Assembly (NCBI GenBank): GCA_029747015.1
Contig: JAKOGI010000126.1
Location: 408,501-472,500 of the forward strand
Length of the DNA stretch: 64,000 bases
Source: Carnegiea gigantea
Lineage: Eukaryota; Streptophyta; Magnoliopsida; Caryophyllales; Cactaceae
Reading direction: 5' to 3'
Made by a program: the position numbers and the translations under genes. Below, piece by piece: positions 9,041 through 21,289 of the stretch; the stretch's first letter is position 1, and each line of letters opens with the position of its first letter. The notes beneath the pieces were generated by a model that saw nothing but the letters and a program-made list of their open reading frames with translations, did not search any database and was not told where the DNA came from.

Positions 9041-9492
9041 TAGGGGTATGCAAAAAAAGGGAAACCAAAAACCAAACTGAAAAATCGAAAAAATCGAAAT
9101 AAAAAATCGGTTAACCGTATAATTTTTCAAAAAAATTGGTTCGGTTGACCGACCCGAAAAAAGATTTCGTTTTCGGTTCGGTTACAGTTTAGACGATTTG
9201 AAAATTCAGTTAACTAAACCGAAATTATTTTTTTCTCAAAAATTTATGCATAAAATATTAAAAATTTAGGCAAGAAAGTGTAGTTTTTTTATTATTTATG
9301 AATTATAACTAAAATTTAATTTTTATAAAAAAATTATAATCATAAAAAATGAAAAATTTAGGTAAGAAAGTATACTTTTTATTAATTTGTGAACAGATAA
9401 TCAAAATTTTTGGTTCGGTTATGGTTCGGAATTTTCTTGAACCAAAAAATCAGTTAACCGAAAGTCAGGGGAACCCGTTTTGCACACCCCTA
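9041..9492. mobile_element. hAT-like MITE, 452 bp (unit 1)
   Basis: The terminal inverted repeats begin TAGGGGTATGCAAAA on the left and TAGGGGTGTGCAAAA on the right. The interior is A/T-rich with repeated GGTTCGGTT/AACCGAA motifs, a form familiar from plant non-autonomous hAT-like elements. The flanks ATAAACGG and ATGAACAC could be a degraded 8-bp target duplication. It lies inside the left copy of the 46-bp repeat flanking the Mutator-like element. No ORF. Confidence 0.8.
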
Positions 9493-9750
9493 ATGAACAC
9501 TACCATAAAGCATATCCCGCCATGAAGGAATGCTTTTCTCTGGTTGAGTACGAATAAGAAGAAATGCTTTTGCACACTCCTAATATTGCACTGGAGCCCG
9601 CGAACTAACACATGAAGGAATGCCTTCTGTTTTTTAAAGTATTTTGAAATGCAAGCGAAAAAGAAGCCTCATTTCTGCAATGTCAACATTAAAATTTATT
9701 ACACACCTCCTCATTCACTCTCTTCTTTCTAAACTCAATTCTCTATCCCT

Positions 9751-9978
9751 TTCTCTGGTTGAGTACGAATGAGAAGAAGAAAGAGAAGAAGAAGTGACGA
9801 AGTAGAGTTCTTGATATTCAGACCAAATCGAAGAAGAAGACTGAAAACTTAGTACACATCCCCTCAATTCTCTCTCCGTTTTCTCTGGTTGAGTACGAAC
9901 AAGAAGAAGGAAGAGAAGACGAAGTGACAAAGTAGAGTTCTTGATTTTCTGACCAAATCGAAGAAGAAGACTGAAGGA
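9751..9978. repeat. 130-bp tandem duplication in transposon leader
   Basis: TTCTCTGGTTGAGTACGAA starts at 9751 and again at 9881, each followed by purine-rich AGAAGAAG sequence and GACCAAATCGAAGAAGAAGA. A third, short version occurs at about 9538. It lies just before the transposase start codon and is probably 5' leader or promoter. Also present in unit 2. Confidence 0.75.
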
Positions 9979-9980
9979 TC

Positions 9981-12900
9981 ATGGTAAGTGCTAGTTATTT
10001 TGCTTAACATTCATCACATTTGACTTGCATGTTGCATCTTTGTCCTGTCTTTGATTCCTTTTTTTGGAAGTTCATATGCAAATGGATTGTTAGGTTTTTT
10101 CAAGTGCTAGATTTTTTTTCTTTTTTGTGTTAGAGTTACTTGTTGAGGTTTTCCACTAAGGTTATTAAGTGCTAAATTTTCGTTTTTTGGAGGCTTTCTA
10201 CATCTGGTTCTTCGAATCTAGTTATTTGGCATGCATAATCACACAATTCTCTCTGTAGGCTTGTTTGCTGAGATAATTTTGTATGTGTAGCTAATTTTGA
10301 GAAAAGGTTTTACAGAAGGGGAAAAGAATTTGGTTGTTCATTATAAGGACAAAACGCTATCAATTTTTGATGCTAATTTGTAACAATATCAAGTGATTGA
10401 CCTATTTAGAGATGTGAAGAGAGCAGCTATGGAACAGAGTGCGAATTTTTGGCATCCTCTTAGGAAAGAGAATCAAAGGTGGGCACTTAGGTGTGATAAG
10501 GATTGGGTAAAGTTGTCAAGCCATTGGGAGACTCTGAAAAAAGGTAATGTAATACCTTTATATATGGTTGACTTGCCTGAAGCCAGTGATGTACAAAAGG
10601 GCGTTGAAAGCATGGAATAGTTGCAAGCATCAAAACTGGAAGGCCTTGACCAACCTCACCCTATCTCTCAACAGAACCTACACTAAATGAAACTGAACCT
10701 AACTCTCAACAATCAAAAGAGCCAACACTAGGTGAAGCAAGGTTTTAGGCAAATAATTTGATTGTAAGACCAAGTGGCATTTATGTTAGCCCTAAGGTTT
10801 CAGCAAAGGTCGAGCCCAAACCAAAAGCAAAGCAAGGTGTTAGAAAATCCCTACCTAACCCAACCCAACAAACTAGTTTCCAACCATGCCATACCCCCAG
10901 AAGGCCCCAAATAAGATCACAGGGATGCCCAACCCCTACCCCCAGCAGTCCTCTGTCAATACCAACACCTCCAATCCATGTCGCTATCCCAACAACCCAT
11001 GCAACCCCACCTACTTCAAAAAACCCCTCCCAACCCAGCCATACCCCTAGAAAAGCCCAGACAAGATCACAAGAAAATCCAACCCCTGCCCCCATAAGTC
11101 GTTCAACACCAACACCTGTAACCCAACTACAACGTCCCTTTTCTCAACCCTGCTACAGTCCAAGAAGGGCCCAGAAAAGCCCATCTCAGGCTTGTATTGC
11201 TTCAACCACATCTCAGCCATGCAACACTCCAATAAGAGCCAAACCAAAATCCCATTCAACACAGTCAAGGCACTTAGTTGATGCAGGCTTGGGGGTTGTA
11301 AGGAAGGATTATAATGGCCTGCAGGACTTTGATGGGGGTTCTTTATGCCAACCACAAATCCCATAGTTGGATATATTCTTTGAAGATGATAAGAATGTGG
11401 TCAGTAAGGAGGTGGAGCAGGCAGATGATGACAGTGAGGGGAGTGACTATGAGGGAGGTGAAAGTAAGGGGAGTGACTATGAGGGAGGTGAAAGTGAGGA
11501 CTCTGAGCAAGAGTCAATGGATGAGGAGTCAGGTTATGAGGGGTTAGAAGACATTAACTTGGAGACATATACTTAAGTTAAAATGGTGTTAGGGCATCAA
11601 TTGATTGATGAAGATGGGAGTGGAAGCCAGTTAGTAGTCAATAAAACGGCTAAAGTGTTCCAAAAGGGTAGGTTATGGAGCAAAGGGAGGGATAAAAAGG
11701 TGAAATTAGCTCCTAGTGACATCTTTACTTATAAGGAAGACTTGCTGAAAGTGATGAGAAAATGTTGTATTCGAGAAGGTGTATCTTTCAGGAAACTAAG
11801 GAATGATAGGAAGAGATACGCCCAGAAATATTATGTTGGTTGACAATATCACTTGGATCATAAAAAGCATCGCTGGAAGCCATGTGTGTCCTATAGCTGA
11901 AGAGAACAAGATGGTAAATTCCAGATGGGTTGCCAGCCATCTGTTGGAGCACTTTGGGTCCAATCCAAACATGGATGGCAAATATATACAAGATACAATC
12001 ATAAGGAGATATGAGGTCTTCGTTCCTAATCATATCTACTGGACTGCAAGGAGGTTTGTAAAAGAGATTGTAAAAGGCAAACATGATGAAGGGTATAGGG
12101 TGCTTCCAAAGTACATGGCGCAGTTCAAGGAAAAAAATCCAAAGTCTGTGTGCTTCATAAACTTGACTAACGAAGGCCCAAGGAAGAACCCCACCTTTAA
12201 GAGGTGTATGATCTGTGTTGGTTCAGCAGTGTCAGCTTTTAAAGAACATTGCAGGCCCCTCATTGGCATTGATGCATGCTTTTTAAAAGGTCCCTACAAG
12301 GGAGTGTTGATGACTTCTATAGGATTAGATGGCATTAATGATTAGGCCCCTCTTGCTTATGGGGTGACATCATTTGAAAATGAAGAGGAGTGGAGTTTCT
12401 TCATTCATGGACTTGCTGTGGCTCTAGAAGTAAGGGAGGATAGCTCTAAATATACCATCATGTCTGATAGACACGAGGTAATACATCACTAACTAAATCC
12501 CAAAGTTTATATGTTTCTTGTATATGTATGCTTATGTAAATTATTTTCTTATTCTGGTCACTCAAGGGTATAATTAAAGCACTAAAGAAGATCATGCCAC
12601 AAGCTTCAAGGAAGATCTGTGTTCTACACTTTTACAAGAATTTTGCTTGTCAATACACTGGTAAGTCAACCGCTAACCTTATTTTTATCCTTTAATTATC
12701 ATTTTAGAGATGCTGACTTATTTTTCCCATTAAAACATTGCAAGATATTTGGTTCCATCGTTTTTTCTTTAATGCTACAAATGCTTGCTCTCCCTATGTG
12801 TTTACAAAGGCTATGGACAAGATTAAAGAGAAGGATGCTTCTGCATATCACTAGCTAAAGAACAATGAGCCCCTAGAACATTGGGTTAGGATTAAGTTTG

Positions 12901-13783
12901 ATAAGGCCCTAAAGTCGGATGACAATACTAATAACTTCGTAGAGAGTTTTAACAATGCTATTGTAAAGCATAGGGGCAAGCCAGTGTACAATATGCTAGA
13001 AGAGATTAGGAAGATAGTTGGAAGTAGGTTTGATAGGAGGTTTCAATTGGCAGCAAGCTGGGACAGCAAAATCACACCCTATGTGGAGAAAAAGTTGAGG
13101 ATTATTGAGATAGAAGCCAGGAAGTGTAGTAATATTGTTCCTGTAGGAAGGGGAGAGTTTGATGTTTTAGAAGGTAATACGAACTTTACTATCAAGGTAA
13201 GAGACCATTACTGTGATTGTAAAAAATGGCTGTTTAGTGGCTTGCCTTGCAAACATGCAGCTAGATGTATTGTAAGGATGAACCAAAAGTTGGAGGACTA
13301 TTGTGCTCACTAGTTTCTAGTTGAAAAATACAGAAAGTTGTATGATGGAATTATTCATCCTATTCCTGACTCATGCATGTGGGGGGAGACTAGTTTGCTA
13401 AGATTAGATCCTCCTTTTAAACTGAGGAAAAAAAGGAAGGTCAGAAAAGCATAAGAGGAGAGAGTCCATTGCTGTTATACAGCTCCAGGGCAGGTTAAGA
13501 TATGACAGTGACACCAAAAGGTGCAAGAATTATAGGCAACTAGGGCATAATACTCTGACTTGTGAAAAACCGAGGGATGCAAATGGCAACCTCATCTAGA
13601 AATACAAGAGGAAGCCCAAGCAAAAAAAGGGAAATCAGGTTAGGAGGCTTACAAAGGTTCAGAAGATCAGCCATACTACCACAGCTGCAGCAGCCTCAGT
13701 TACTCCCACTCAGTCCAGCCAAGCTCACCATCAATGATGCAATTGCAACCTCTGTGTTTTTTGGACAGCAAATACCTTTGTAA
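9981..13783 (+). pseudogene. MULE transposase pseudogene (unit 1)
   Basis: Pieces of a Mutator-type transposase appear in order: a start ATG at 9981 directly followed by a GTAAGT donor; a short domain at 10393-10620; a Pro/Ser/Thr-rich linker (10758-11366); an acidic stretch; a DNA-binding-like segment (about 11583-11843); and the catalytic region (11803-12345) with the hallmark IDACFLKGPYKGV. Then come DRHE, a short intron, a second intron, and a SWIM zinc finger (CDCKKW...CKH, about 13220-13260). A CCHC knuckle (about 13530-13570) is degraded. In-frame stops and frameshifts, for example at about 12342, 12853 and 13313, inactivate it. A mobilising role is family knowledge; this copy is dead. 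Confidence 0.88.
11438..11497 (+). repeat. 30-bp repeat in transposase acidic region
   Basis: A 30-base (10-codon, GSDYEGGES-type) unit occurs twice in a row here, but once in unit 2. A simple in-frame length polymorphism between the units. Confidence 0.85.
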
Positions 13784-14003
13784 ATTTGCTTATGTGGTCT
13801 TATTCCCCCCTTCTCCTGACATAAGTTAAAGTGTTGGTTACATTTTGCAATTTTTTGTACACCTGATGATGCTTATTTATAAATCTTGTGCTGGGAGAAG
13901 CAAACAATGCAATGTACAAACTTATCAATATTTCTGTCGCAACCACTCAAGAGCTTAATCATAAGTTTATTAGCATTAAACATGTCACATTACACAACAT
14001 ATT

Positions 14004-14213
14004 TTATATTATCATTGCAATTGACTGCACTATGATCACACCAATTAGCAACATAACAATGATGCTCTGACCCTTCTCTATCATTTGCATAATCATTTTC
14101 AGTTCTCTGAATTCTTGCCTCATTGGTTGAATCTCACTCAATATCTTTGCATCCGAATTCTGCCCCACAGCATTATCCCAACTAAGAAACTCATCACATT
14201 ACATACATTTCAT
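14004..14213 (-). pseudogene. GRF-type zinc finger ORF relic (unit 1)
   Basis: The minus strand encodes a C-terminal half of a GRF-type zinc finger (ERVYMKCM, then CDEFLSW), a helical stretch suited to coiled coil (ILSEIQPMRQEFRELK) and a hydrophobic tail like one membrane segment. Small GRF-finger proteins of this layout often accompany plant transposons. In unit 1 a CAA to TAA change right after KCM gives a stop inside the finger. Upstream codons up to about 14345 also contain a stop. It converges on the transposase gene. Confidence 0.65.
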
Positions 14214-14978
14214 GTAAACTCTTTCAGGATGATTGCTTAACTATGACACTCTTCTTGTACCTTGAACATTACATCTCAAACATGTCACAAATTCATGCTT
14301 ATTTTGACTGCTCCATGAGAAAGAAGAGCCTTGCATTTTCAGTTCCCTGATATCAACAACATTATCATTAAAAAAAAAAAAAATCCTATTATTATTTCCT
14401 ATATCCTATAAGTTTTGTTAAATAAAATATTCCTATTACCATTTGCTATATCCCAAAGTTTTGTTTAAAAAAATATTCCTATAATCAAGGTTTAAATTTA
14501 AAAATAAAAAGTATTATTCAATTAATTATTTTCAATTAATACATTACAATATATAAATTTTGTGCTTAAAAAAATATTACCTTCAATGGCATCACCTTGC
14601 TGCTCAGCACTTTGCAATGGAAGGAAGAGGAAATGAGAGATGCGAGAGAAACAGTGGGATGGGAAGATGGAGTGTTGCCTTAAATAAAGAGAGCATGAGG
14701 AGAGATGACCGTTGGAGGGAGGCGGGTTTTTAAAAAAAACTCAAACCAATCTCACCAACTTAGTCTTAGCAGCCTAAAATAGTAAATAAGGGCAGTTTCG
14801 GTATTTTACACATTCCAATGCTTTTCCGCCAAAATTTGCTCGGAATTTGCATAGCTGGCACCGAAAATGGACCTATCACCAGTTGCAGCAAAATAAAAGG
14901 GACCTGATAATCTATTTTGAAAACACAAGGCCCTGAAAATAGATTCCATAAAATAGTATGTACCTCGGAGCCATTTTT
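14214..14978. other. Right part of the Mutator-like element
   Basis: Contains the interrupted 5' exons of the GRF ORF (CxxC near 14270-14290), an A/T-rich intron-like stretch, a purine-rich leader at about 14600-14720 that may be its first exon, and a terminal 200 bp without coding potential. Confidence 0.5.
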
Positions 14979-15024
14979 GGCATTCTAGAGCATATAAACA
15001 CTATACATAAAGCATATCCCGCCA
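14979..15024. repeat. 46-bp flanking direct repeat (right copy, unit 1)
   Basis: GGCATTCTAGAGCATATAAAC followed by a stretch ending CATATCCCGCCA. The left copy is at 9018-9040 and about 9500-9522, interrupted by the hAT-like MITE. It brackets the Mutator-like element. Confidence 0.85.
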
Positions 15025-16429
15025 AATCATTTTCATACAGTACATTGAAGAAACCCTATATCATGGTTTATTGGGAGTGTAAGCATAATGAAGATCACAA
15101 CATACGAGTGCAAAATATACACGACACTCAAAAATCCCATTAAAAGCTACTTTAACCTCCCGGGGACAAAAAGGGGCAGAAAAGTCCAACATTAAGATAA
15201 CACATCTCGTTGATGTCAGTGTTAAATTGACAATGGATACCACACTTGGTTCAAGCCTCTTTATACTGGCTCGACATGAGCCTATCCCATGCTACTCTAA
15301 GCCCATCCTATGCTTCAATTCTGGTCTTGAACATCTACTCAGCATCTCAACCTCACTTTGATCCTCTCTCCTTCACCTATCACATTGAGACTACCAACAC
15401 TTAAATAGTGAAGGATGGAAGCACCAACCCAGCCATCTCCATGTTCTGCCATGTTATACCCTGCGTCTTGCTCATTAAGCAACTAACCTTTAAAAACCAT
15501 GAATGAAAATTGGATGTTCAGAATTTTGTCTTTGTCTGTGAAGAAGGCAAAACTCCTCAGTTGCAATCCCCTATTCGAAATAATCCGTCTCTGATCTAAT
15601 GTTATAAGAAATAGTGCTCCAACTGTGTAAATGCATTGCTAAATATATAGACCTTGTATCAGACCTACCTTGACCAATAAACAACTTCCATGTCCATTTT
15701 AAACAATTTGTGTACAAAAGACGTAATGAACCTCCTCTGTTCATCAGCCTGCACTTCTGTTATATCATTTTTCTCAAGTTGTGTATTTACTTGTTAATTG
15801 ATAATTTCATTTGTTATCCTATCCCTAATAATTTGCTGTTTAGACCCCTGTAAAATTGGTTGATGCTACTTAGTATTCTTGGTCTTCAAGGTACTGAGTT
15901 GCAATTCCATGTAATGTCATTACAACCTTGGATGTCATCTGAGTATTGACACGGCTGTGATGCTATGTGAAGCTATGTGATGTCTCACTACTCGACTGTG
16001 ACATGAAAGCTCCCTAGTTTATTGACGTTAAAACGATTCGATTTCTTCATGCTTTTGAATGAGATTGATTTAGTCTTACTATAATGGCATGCGTTTGATT
16101 ACTCCATTGATGGTCTGATGTGCAAAGCCTTTAGATGCCGACTTATCTTGCTTAGATATAAGATTGAAAGCTTGTATTCATTTTAAGATAAGTTTTGATA
16201 TAGTCATCCATGCTAACTCATTTGTCCATCTTCTACGTGGTTTGCCCTCGACACCTTTAATATAGTGGGTGGACATTTAAAGAGATTTGGCGAGGATAAG
16301 ACTGGATATTATAACATTTTTTTTTCCTGTCTGAAAGTTGTATTTAATTATACAGTAAAGTCTTGAATTCTGCCGTTGAGTTGCGCCATATGCACATGTA
16401 CCTCATGTTTTATTATACAAGAAACTCTA
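15025..16429. other. Non-coding stretch with block C relative
   Basis: About 15255-15480 is related to 16710-16920 and 4195-4360. The remainder is A/T-rich with no gene recognised. The part nearest 16430 may be retroelement DNA. Confidence 0.4.
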
Positions 16430-16650
16430 GAATTTCGAGGAAAAAATTCTTTCAAGGGGAGAGAATGTAATAGGCGACGAATTTCAATTTGGAATAATTG
16501 TAAAGGTGATAATTTTATTATCCATGTTTGATTATATTAGCTATATCACGTGTTTGTGTAAAATTAGCAGGTTTAGTTAAAATTACACCGAGGTGTGATT
16601 TCGCAAAATTACTGAAATTGAATTGGGCTATTTGGTCCCGCAATCAATTG
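16430..16650 (+). mobile_element. Ty3/gypsy remnant: pol end, PPT and LTR start (unit 1)
   Basis: The sequence reads LEFRGKNSFKG in one frame, the typical C-terminal tail of chromovirus-type polyproteins. It is followed by a polypurine tract (AAGGGGAGAGAA, 16454-16465) and then TGTAATAGG, a plausible 3' LTR start at 16466. No reverse transcriptase or integrase remains and the far LTR end was not found. A short fossil. Confidence 0.55.
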
Positions 16651-18657
16651 TGCTTGACTCATTTAGGCACATCCCATTGATGTTAGTTTACACTGGCAAC
16701 AGGTGCCGACACTTGATTCAAGCATATTTATACCTCTCCAACGTGAGCCCATCCCAAGCTCCTATTAGCCCGTCAAATCTCAATAGATCTACCTCAATTT
16801 GACCCTCTCTCCTTTACCTGTTACACTGCGACTGCCAAAACTTGAACAATGAAGGAGGGAAGCACTAACCCTGCCATTCGAAAAAGAGGGATGCCTCATT
16901 GTAAGCCAACTGAAGAATTCGTATTGAACAATGATATTACATCAACAAATTTGCTAACGAATTCCCTTTTGCAAAATTTATCAAGACAACGGTAATTTCA
17001 TGGAGCGTCAAAGAAAAGTGCCCGCCTTGCTGGTGTCAAAAGGCTACTAGCCATTCAGAGTACTGACTCTTTCATCTGCTTCAAGGATGACATAAGAACA
17101 TAACGTCATAGCTCGTGCTTCAACAATATCCCAGCAGCATCAGTTCAAAGAATTGGATTATCCTAGCAGCAACACTGGTAAAAGCACTTGCCTTCTCGAC
17201 TACTTGTCTCGAGATAGTGAGTTACATAATTGACCCCATTGCAGTTTAGAATCAGATAGAACTATATGCATGCCAGACTCGATCCAACAGCGTTCAGGCG
17301 TGGCCAATATATGGGCCTTGCCCTGGTTTTTTTTTTTTTTAAAAAAAAAACAATGCTAGCAAACAGCCAGAGTCACCATGGTTCATATTGTTGTGCGATG
17401 ATTGATTTGGCAACTAAACCAGAAGCCTAAATTGCAATAGTCAAATGATAAATGTCTTACTACAAGACACTTCTTTAATAGATCTAGCAAACCAGTGAAA
17501 AACAAGCAAGCACTTCGCTGAATTACTAGAAATAAATAGTTTCTTCTGATCATTCCAATTTATATTCTCTATTTTAATGAACTATAAACTGTTGCCTTAT
17601 TTTAGTTGTTTGTTCAATTATAGTTCCAGTTATCACCTCGAGGTGTGCCATCCCATGCAGTTCTACGACAAATGAGACGCTTGAGAGTCCCCGTAGCAAG
17701 CTAAAGCATACATAAACAAATCCTATCGGCAAATCATTCAATAAATCAATCCTATAGGCAAACCTATGTTATTCTTATTCTTCATTTGACATCAAGCGCC
17801 AATGTCAAGTATTAAACGATGCCATGGATTTGGACACTTGGGCCAAACTAAAACATACAAAATTTTACTTGATATAAAAAAAAGTCACTGCATTATCTAT
17901 CATATTACAGTTAGCAAGCTTAACAAAACTTCAGAAGACGGATGATAGAAATATTTCAGGTTTTTAGTCCAATCTCCTTAAAATGAAGCAGAGTTTAAGC
18001 AGTATAACCCTAAACATATCAATATGAATTATGAAGAATCAAAGTAGGTCAGCATACCACATCTCCTTGCACATCTATAAAAATAGCAAGTTATCAGTCA
18101 ACAAAGGTGCTTTCTTCAGTATGCCATCTTTCTTGGTAATTCTCATTGAATCAAGGATTGACATGGACCAAAGAACATGATGAGGTGAGAAAAAATGTGA
18201 TGCATTTATATGCATACCAAATAGTTTTTATTTCAAGAAAAATTACCTAACTATAGTTCATTTTTCGCAAATAATAAGTAGGGAACAAACTACAAAAACA
18301 GAGAGAACAATCGACATTAGTTATGTCAAGCCAATTCAACTGCAATTATGTATACACTCTTGTGCACAAAGGCTAGGGCCACAGATACAATCAGATATCT
18401 TCCTTGATGTTTAGTCTAGCAAACGTAAATGCGAGTATGTATTACATATGAGACAACCAAAAAACAAAAAGCCAGGAAGAGGATCTACATCCAGGAAGTG
18501 GCGACAACATAGCTAGTTCTAAACCAAGAACAACTTGGTGAAAAGATCACGACGTAGCTATATCTAACACAAGAAGAACTTGATGAAAAGATGGGACAAG
18601 AGTCAAGAGATCATATTATTTAAAACTGCCATCTTGCTATCAACACGCAGCCGAAAG
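16651..18657. other. Non-coding stretch
   Basis: The interval 16730-17240 is a member of the block C repeats. There is a long T/A homopolymer at about 17327-17350 and no gene. Exon-like minus-strand sequence near 17050 resembles the LxxLKQxKE motif of blocks A and B but is full of stops. Confidence 0.4.
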
Positions 18658-19391
18658 TAGGAATGACAGTGGGGTAGGGAATCCCCATCCCCGTCGGGAC
18701 CCCGCCCTACATTGGGGAAAAATTTCCGTCCCCAATAGGGATGGGGATAGGGACAAAAATAAATCCCCGAGCACGGATGAGGATGGGAACGGGGCGAAAA
18801 TTTACCCCGTCCCCATCCCTGCTCGGGGATATTTCCCCATCCCCATCCCTATCCCCATCCCCACTTCCCGTCCCCATTTGAGGAAAAATCGTCATCCTCA
18901 TCCTGGTATATTAATTTAAAATTACATATGAGTCTTTTATTTGTGAACATAATACTAAGGTTATATTGGTAAATTAAGTTGAAAAACCCTTAGATTGTAT
19001 GAACTTATTTTGTATAATTTTTCATTGTTAGACTTATGTTGTATGAACATGTTAAACCTTAATTTAGGATAGATCAAGCTTTAATGAAGTTTGCTGGACT
19101 TATGTTGCATGAAGCATATAAAAGCTTATTATACAATGAATTGGAGCTAGCATTTAGGGATGGCAAATTAGGCTTTAATCCAAGACCTGTAATATAGTTA
19201 TCACAAAGAACCGGAAAAAAATGATGGGTAAAAATTCCCATTGAGACCCCGTCGGGGATTAGATCCCCGTTGGGCACAGGGACGGGGATGGGAGAGAATT
19301 TTTCCCGCAATGGGGAATGGGGCCAGGATATTAGCGGGGACGGGGACGGGAATATGTCCCCCATCCCTAACCCATCCCATTGCCATCCCTA
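18658..19391. mobile_element. hAT-like element with GGGGAY-rich ends, 734 bp (unit 1)
   Basis: The ends are inverted (TAGGAATGACAGTGGGG on the left, TAGGGATGGCAATGGG on the right) and continue into many GGGGATGGGGACGGGG-type subterminal motifs in both orientations. Flanks GCCGAAAG (18650-18657) and GCCGAGAG (19392-19399) are an 8-bp target duplication with one change. The middle is A/T-rich and non-coding. The size and 8-bp duplication fit a non-autonomous hAT element. Confidence 0.85.
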
Positions 19392-19399
19392 GCCGAGAG

Positions 19400-20409
19400 A
19401 AGTGAGAGGATAGAAATGCGGAGCATAATAATATGAAGCATCCAAGTTGATCATCATTTCATATTCCCCCGGCATATCTATATGAAGCATATCACCTAAA
19501 TTAGAAACTGCCTGAGAAGTGAAGCATGTATAATAATATCATGGCTAACTGGCTAGGCATATAAGCTAGCAACGAAGAAACACAGGCTTGTACATAACAT
19601 TTCTCAACCCTCCCCCCCAGTTGGCAGGGATCCCACTATATGGTTTTACTAGCCACTTTTGATATAACATTCATATTCCCTAAAGAAGAGATATATATAA
19701 AGTACATCATCATATTGGAACCTACAGGAAAAAAAGGAATAAGGTGAATAATAGAGCATTTTCATTGTCATTTCCTACATGGTTCCTAGATATTCTTAAT
19801 TGCTGGCCATAACAGACTCAATCAACTGCAAGCTGCTTCATTGTAACAGAGGCTCACACGTAGTGACTTTAAACATGTGCATACCTATAACTAGCAAAAA
19901 TGGAGATATGAATAACATACGAAGTCCATATCACCCATCAATTAATTTTGAATAAAATAAGCATGAGATGTTACACAAAGGATTTCAGTCCAATCCTCCT
20001 AGAAGTAGAGCTCCAGGAGCGTAACCGAAAACCATACAACAGGCACACCTGAAATGAAAGGAAAAAAAAGAGTCCTCAAATAGGAAAAAAAGAGCGATAA
20101 GCCAACAAAACGAAAGGACACCCTAACCGGAATCGAAGGAACTCAGGAGCAATCTCCGTAAACCAAATTCTATGTCGCAAAGATCCGATGCAAGAAAGCG
20201 AGACAGAGAATGAAATGACATAGGAAAATTGGAAAGGGTTGGGGATTTTTATAACCCCGTTGAGGGGACCTAAGGTACATACCCATGTACGATGTTCATG
20301 TACATACCTATATAAGAAGTATCATATAAATGGGCTAAGCCCCTATTTCATTTTCCCCAATCTAACAAACATTTTTGTAATTCATCTAGCCCAACCAACT
20401 AAAAAAAGC
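19400..20409. other. Non-coding stretch
   Basis: A/T-rich DNA with poly-C and poly-A runs. Near 20000-20280 a purine-rich, leader-like region on the minus strand could be a transcript start. Nothing coding is seen. Confidence 0.35.
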
Positions 20410-20540
20410 TACATTGCAGGGAATAAAAGGTACACTGCAGACAGAAAAAAATACATTGCCGGATACATGGCAGGAAACAAACGGTACACTACAGAAAGGA
20501 AAAGGTACACTACAAACATAAAAGATATACTACTGTAGGG
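20410..20540. repeat. 21-bp minisatellite (unit 1)
   Basis: About six imperfect repeats of TACACTRCAGA-AAAGG spaced 20-21 bases apart, with one shortened spacing of about 12. The array is flanked by inverted GGTACATAC (about 20274) and GGTATGTACC (about 20592) motifs, so the whole may be part of a small transposable element. Confidence 0.7.
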
Positions 20541-21108
20541 AAAAAAAAGACACTATAACATATTGAGCGTGCGTCTACTACACGACTCTAAGGTATGTAC
20601 CATACTAGATACATACATTTGTGTCTAAGAATTTTCCACGTAACAAGCGATATCAGGTGCTTTTTACGCGCTATCCTATTCATGCGTTTGTGTCATGGTT
20701 TGGCCAAGTCAACGCGTATGTTAGAAGACTTACGCGTATTTTAGGTTATCAGCCTTTTTTTTTTTTTTGGGTGGCCCTTTTGGTTCCCAGTTGACTTCTT
20801 TTGTTTCCAGTTGGTTTACTAGTTAGGATGTGGCAATGCAACTTCTTTCGCCCTGCTAGGAAAATAAAACAAACTCAAATGCCTAGCTGTAAAACAAATG
20901 AATCAATGAGTTTTTCATATATCCAAATCCGATAACCCTGGTTTTTGACAGAAATATATCCTATGCTTTTACATTATGTTTTTAAAAAATAAATGCAATA
21001 ATCAAATCTAGAAAATAGAAAATCATCAAAAAAATCAATTTCTTACGTTTAGCATATAATTTTTCCTATATCTTTTTACTTATAAATAAAAAAGCATCTA
21101 TTTTCAGA
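20541..21108. other. Non-coding A/T-rich stretch
   Basis: No gene, promoter or mobile element recognised. It holds poly-T and short A/T runs that vary between units. Confidence 0.35.
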
Positions 21109-21122
21109 AATAATCACTAAAC

Positions 21123-21289
21123 TTTTTTTTTTGGGTCTTGGATCATCCATTTCAATGGAGTCGAGCTACTGTTGACCCAATAAGGGGTAGAACTCTCCCA
21201 TCACAGATTTTCTCTATTCACAATATTCGAACCCGAGACATAGCTTAAAAAGAATAAGTGTCAAACCACTTGAACCAACCTGTGTTAGT
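21123..21289 (-). mobile_element. tRNA-derived SINE (unit 1)
   Basis: Read on the minus strand, it has a Pol III box A-like sequence (TGGTTCAAGTGG) near the 5' end, a box B-like GGGTTCGAA about 35 bases later, and a 3' poly-A tail. Direct repeats AATAATCACTAAAC (21109-21122) and AATAATCATTAAAC (21290-21303) are a 14-bp target duplication with one change. The 167-bp length fits plant SINEs. It is shared with unit 2, so it inserted before duplication. Confidence 0.9.

Larger units (their letters stand above)
9523..14978. mobile_element. Mutator-like element (unit 1), 5.5 kb
   Basis: This insertion carries a decayed MULE transposase gene on the plus strand and a GRF-zinc-finger ORF on the minus strand, converging in the middle. 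It is bounded by a direct repeat of about 46 bp, at 9018-9040 plus about 9500-9522 on the left (split by the MITE) and 14979-15024 on the right. That is much longer than the usual 8-10 bp target duplication. I see no clear terminal inverted repeats. Limits are inferred from the flanking repeat, and the true element may be slightly shorter. Confidence 0.7.

Noticed and set aside
10781..11364. Glycine/valine-rich minus-strand ORFs of about 105 codons
   Set aside because: They are antisense shadows of the Pro/Ser/Thr-rich linker of the MULE transposase pseudogene.
18707..19386. Short ORFs rich in PIPIPIG or GDGDRDGDG
   Set aside because: They arise from GGGGATGGGGAC subterminal repeats of the hAT-like element and are not protein genes.
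21123..21289. A tRNA gene
   Set aside because: Boxes A and B are present, but no cloverleaf, acceptor stem or anticodon arm can be formed. The poly-A tail and 14-bp target duplication identify a SINE.
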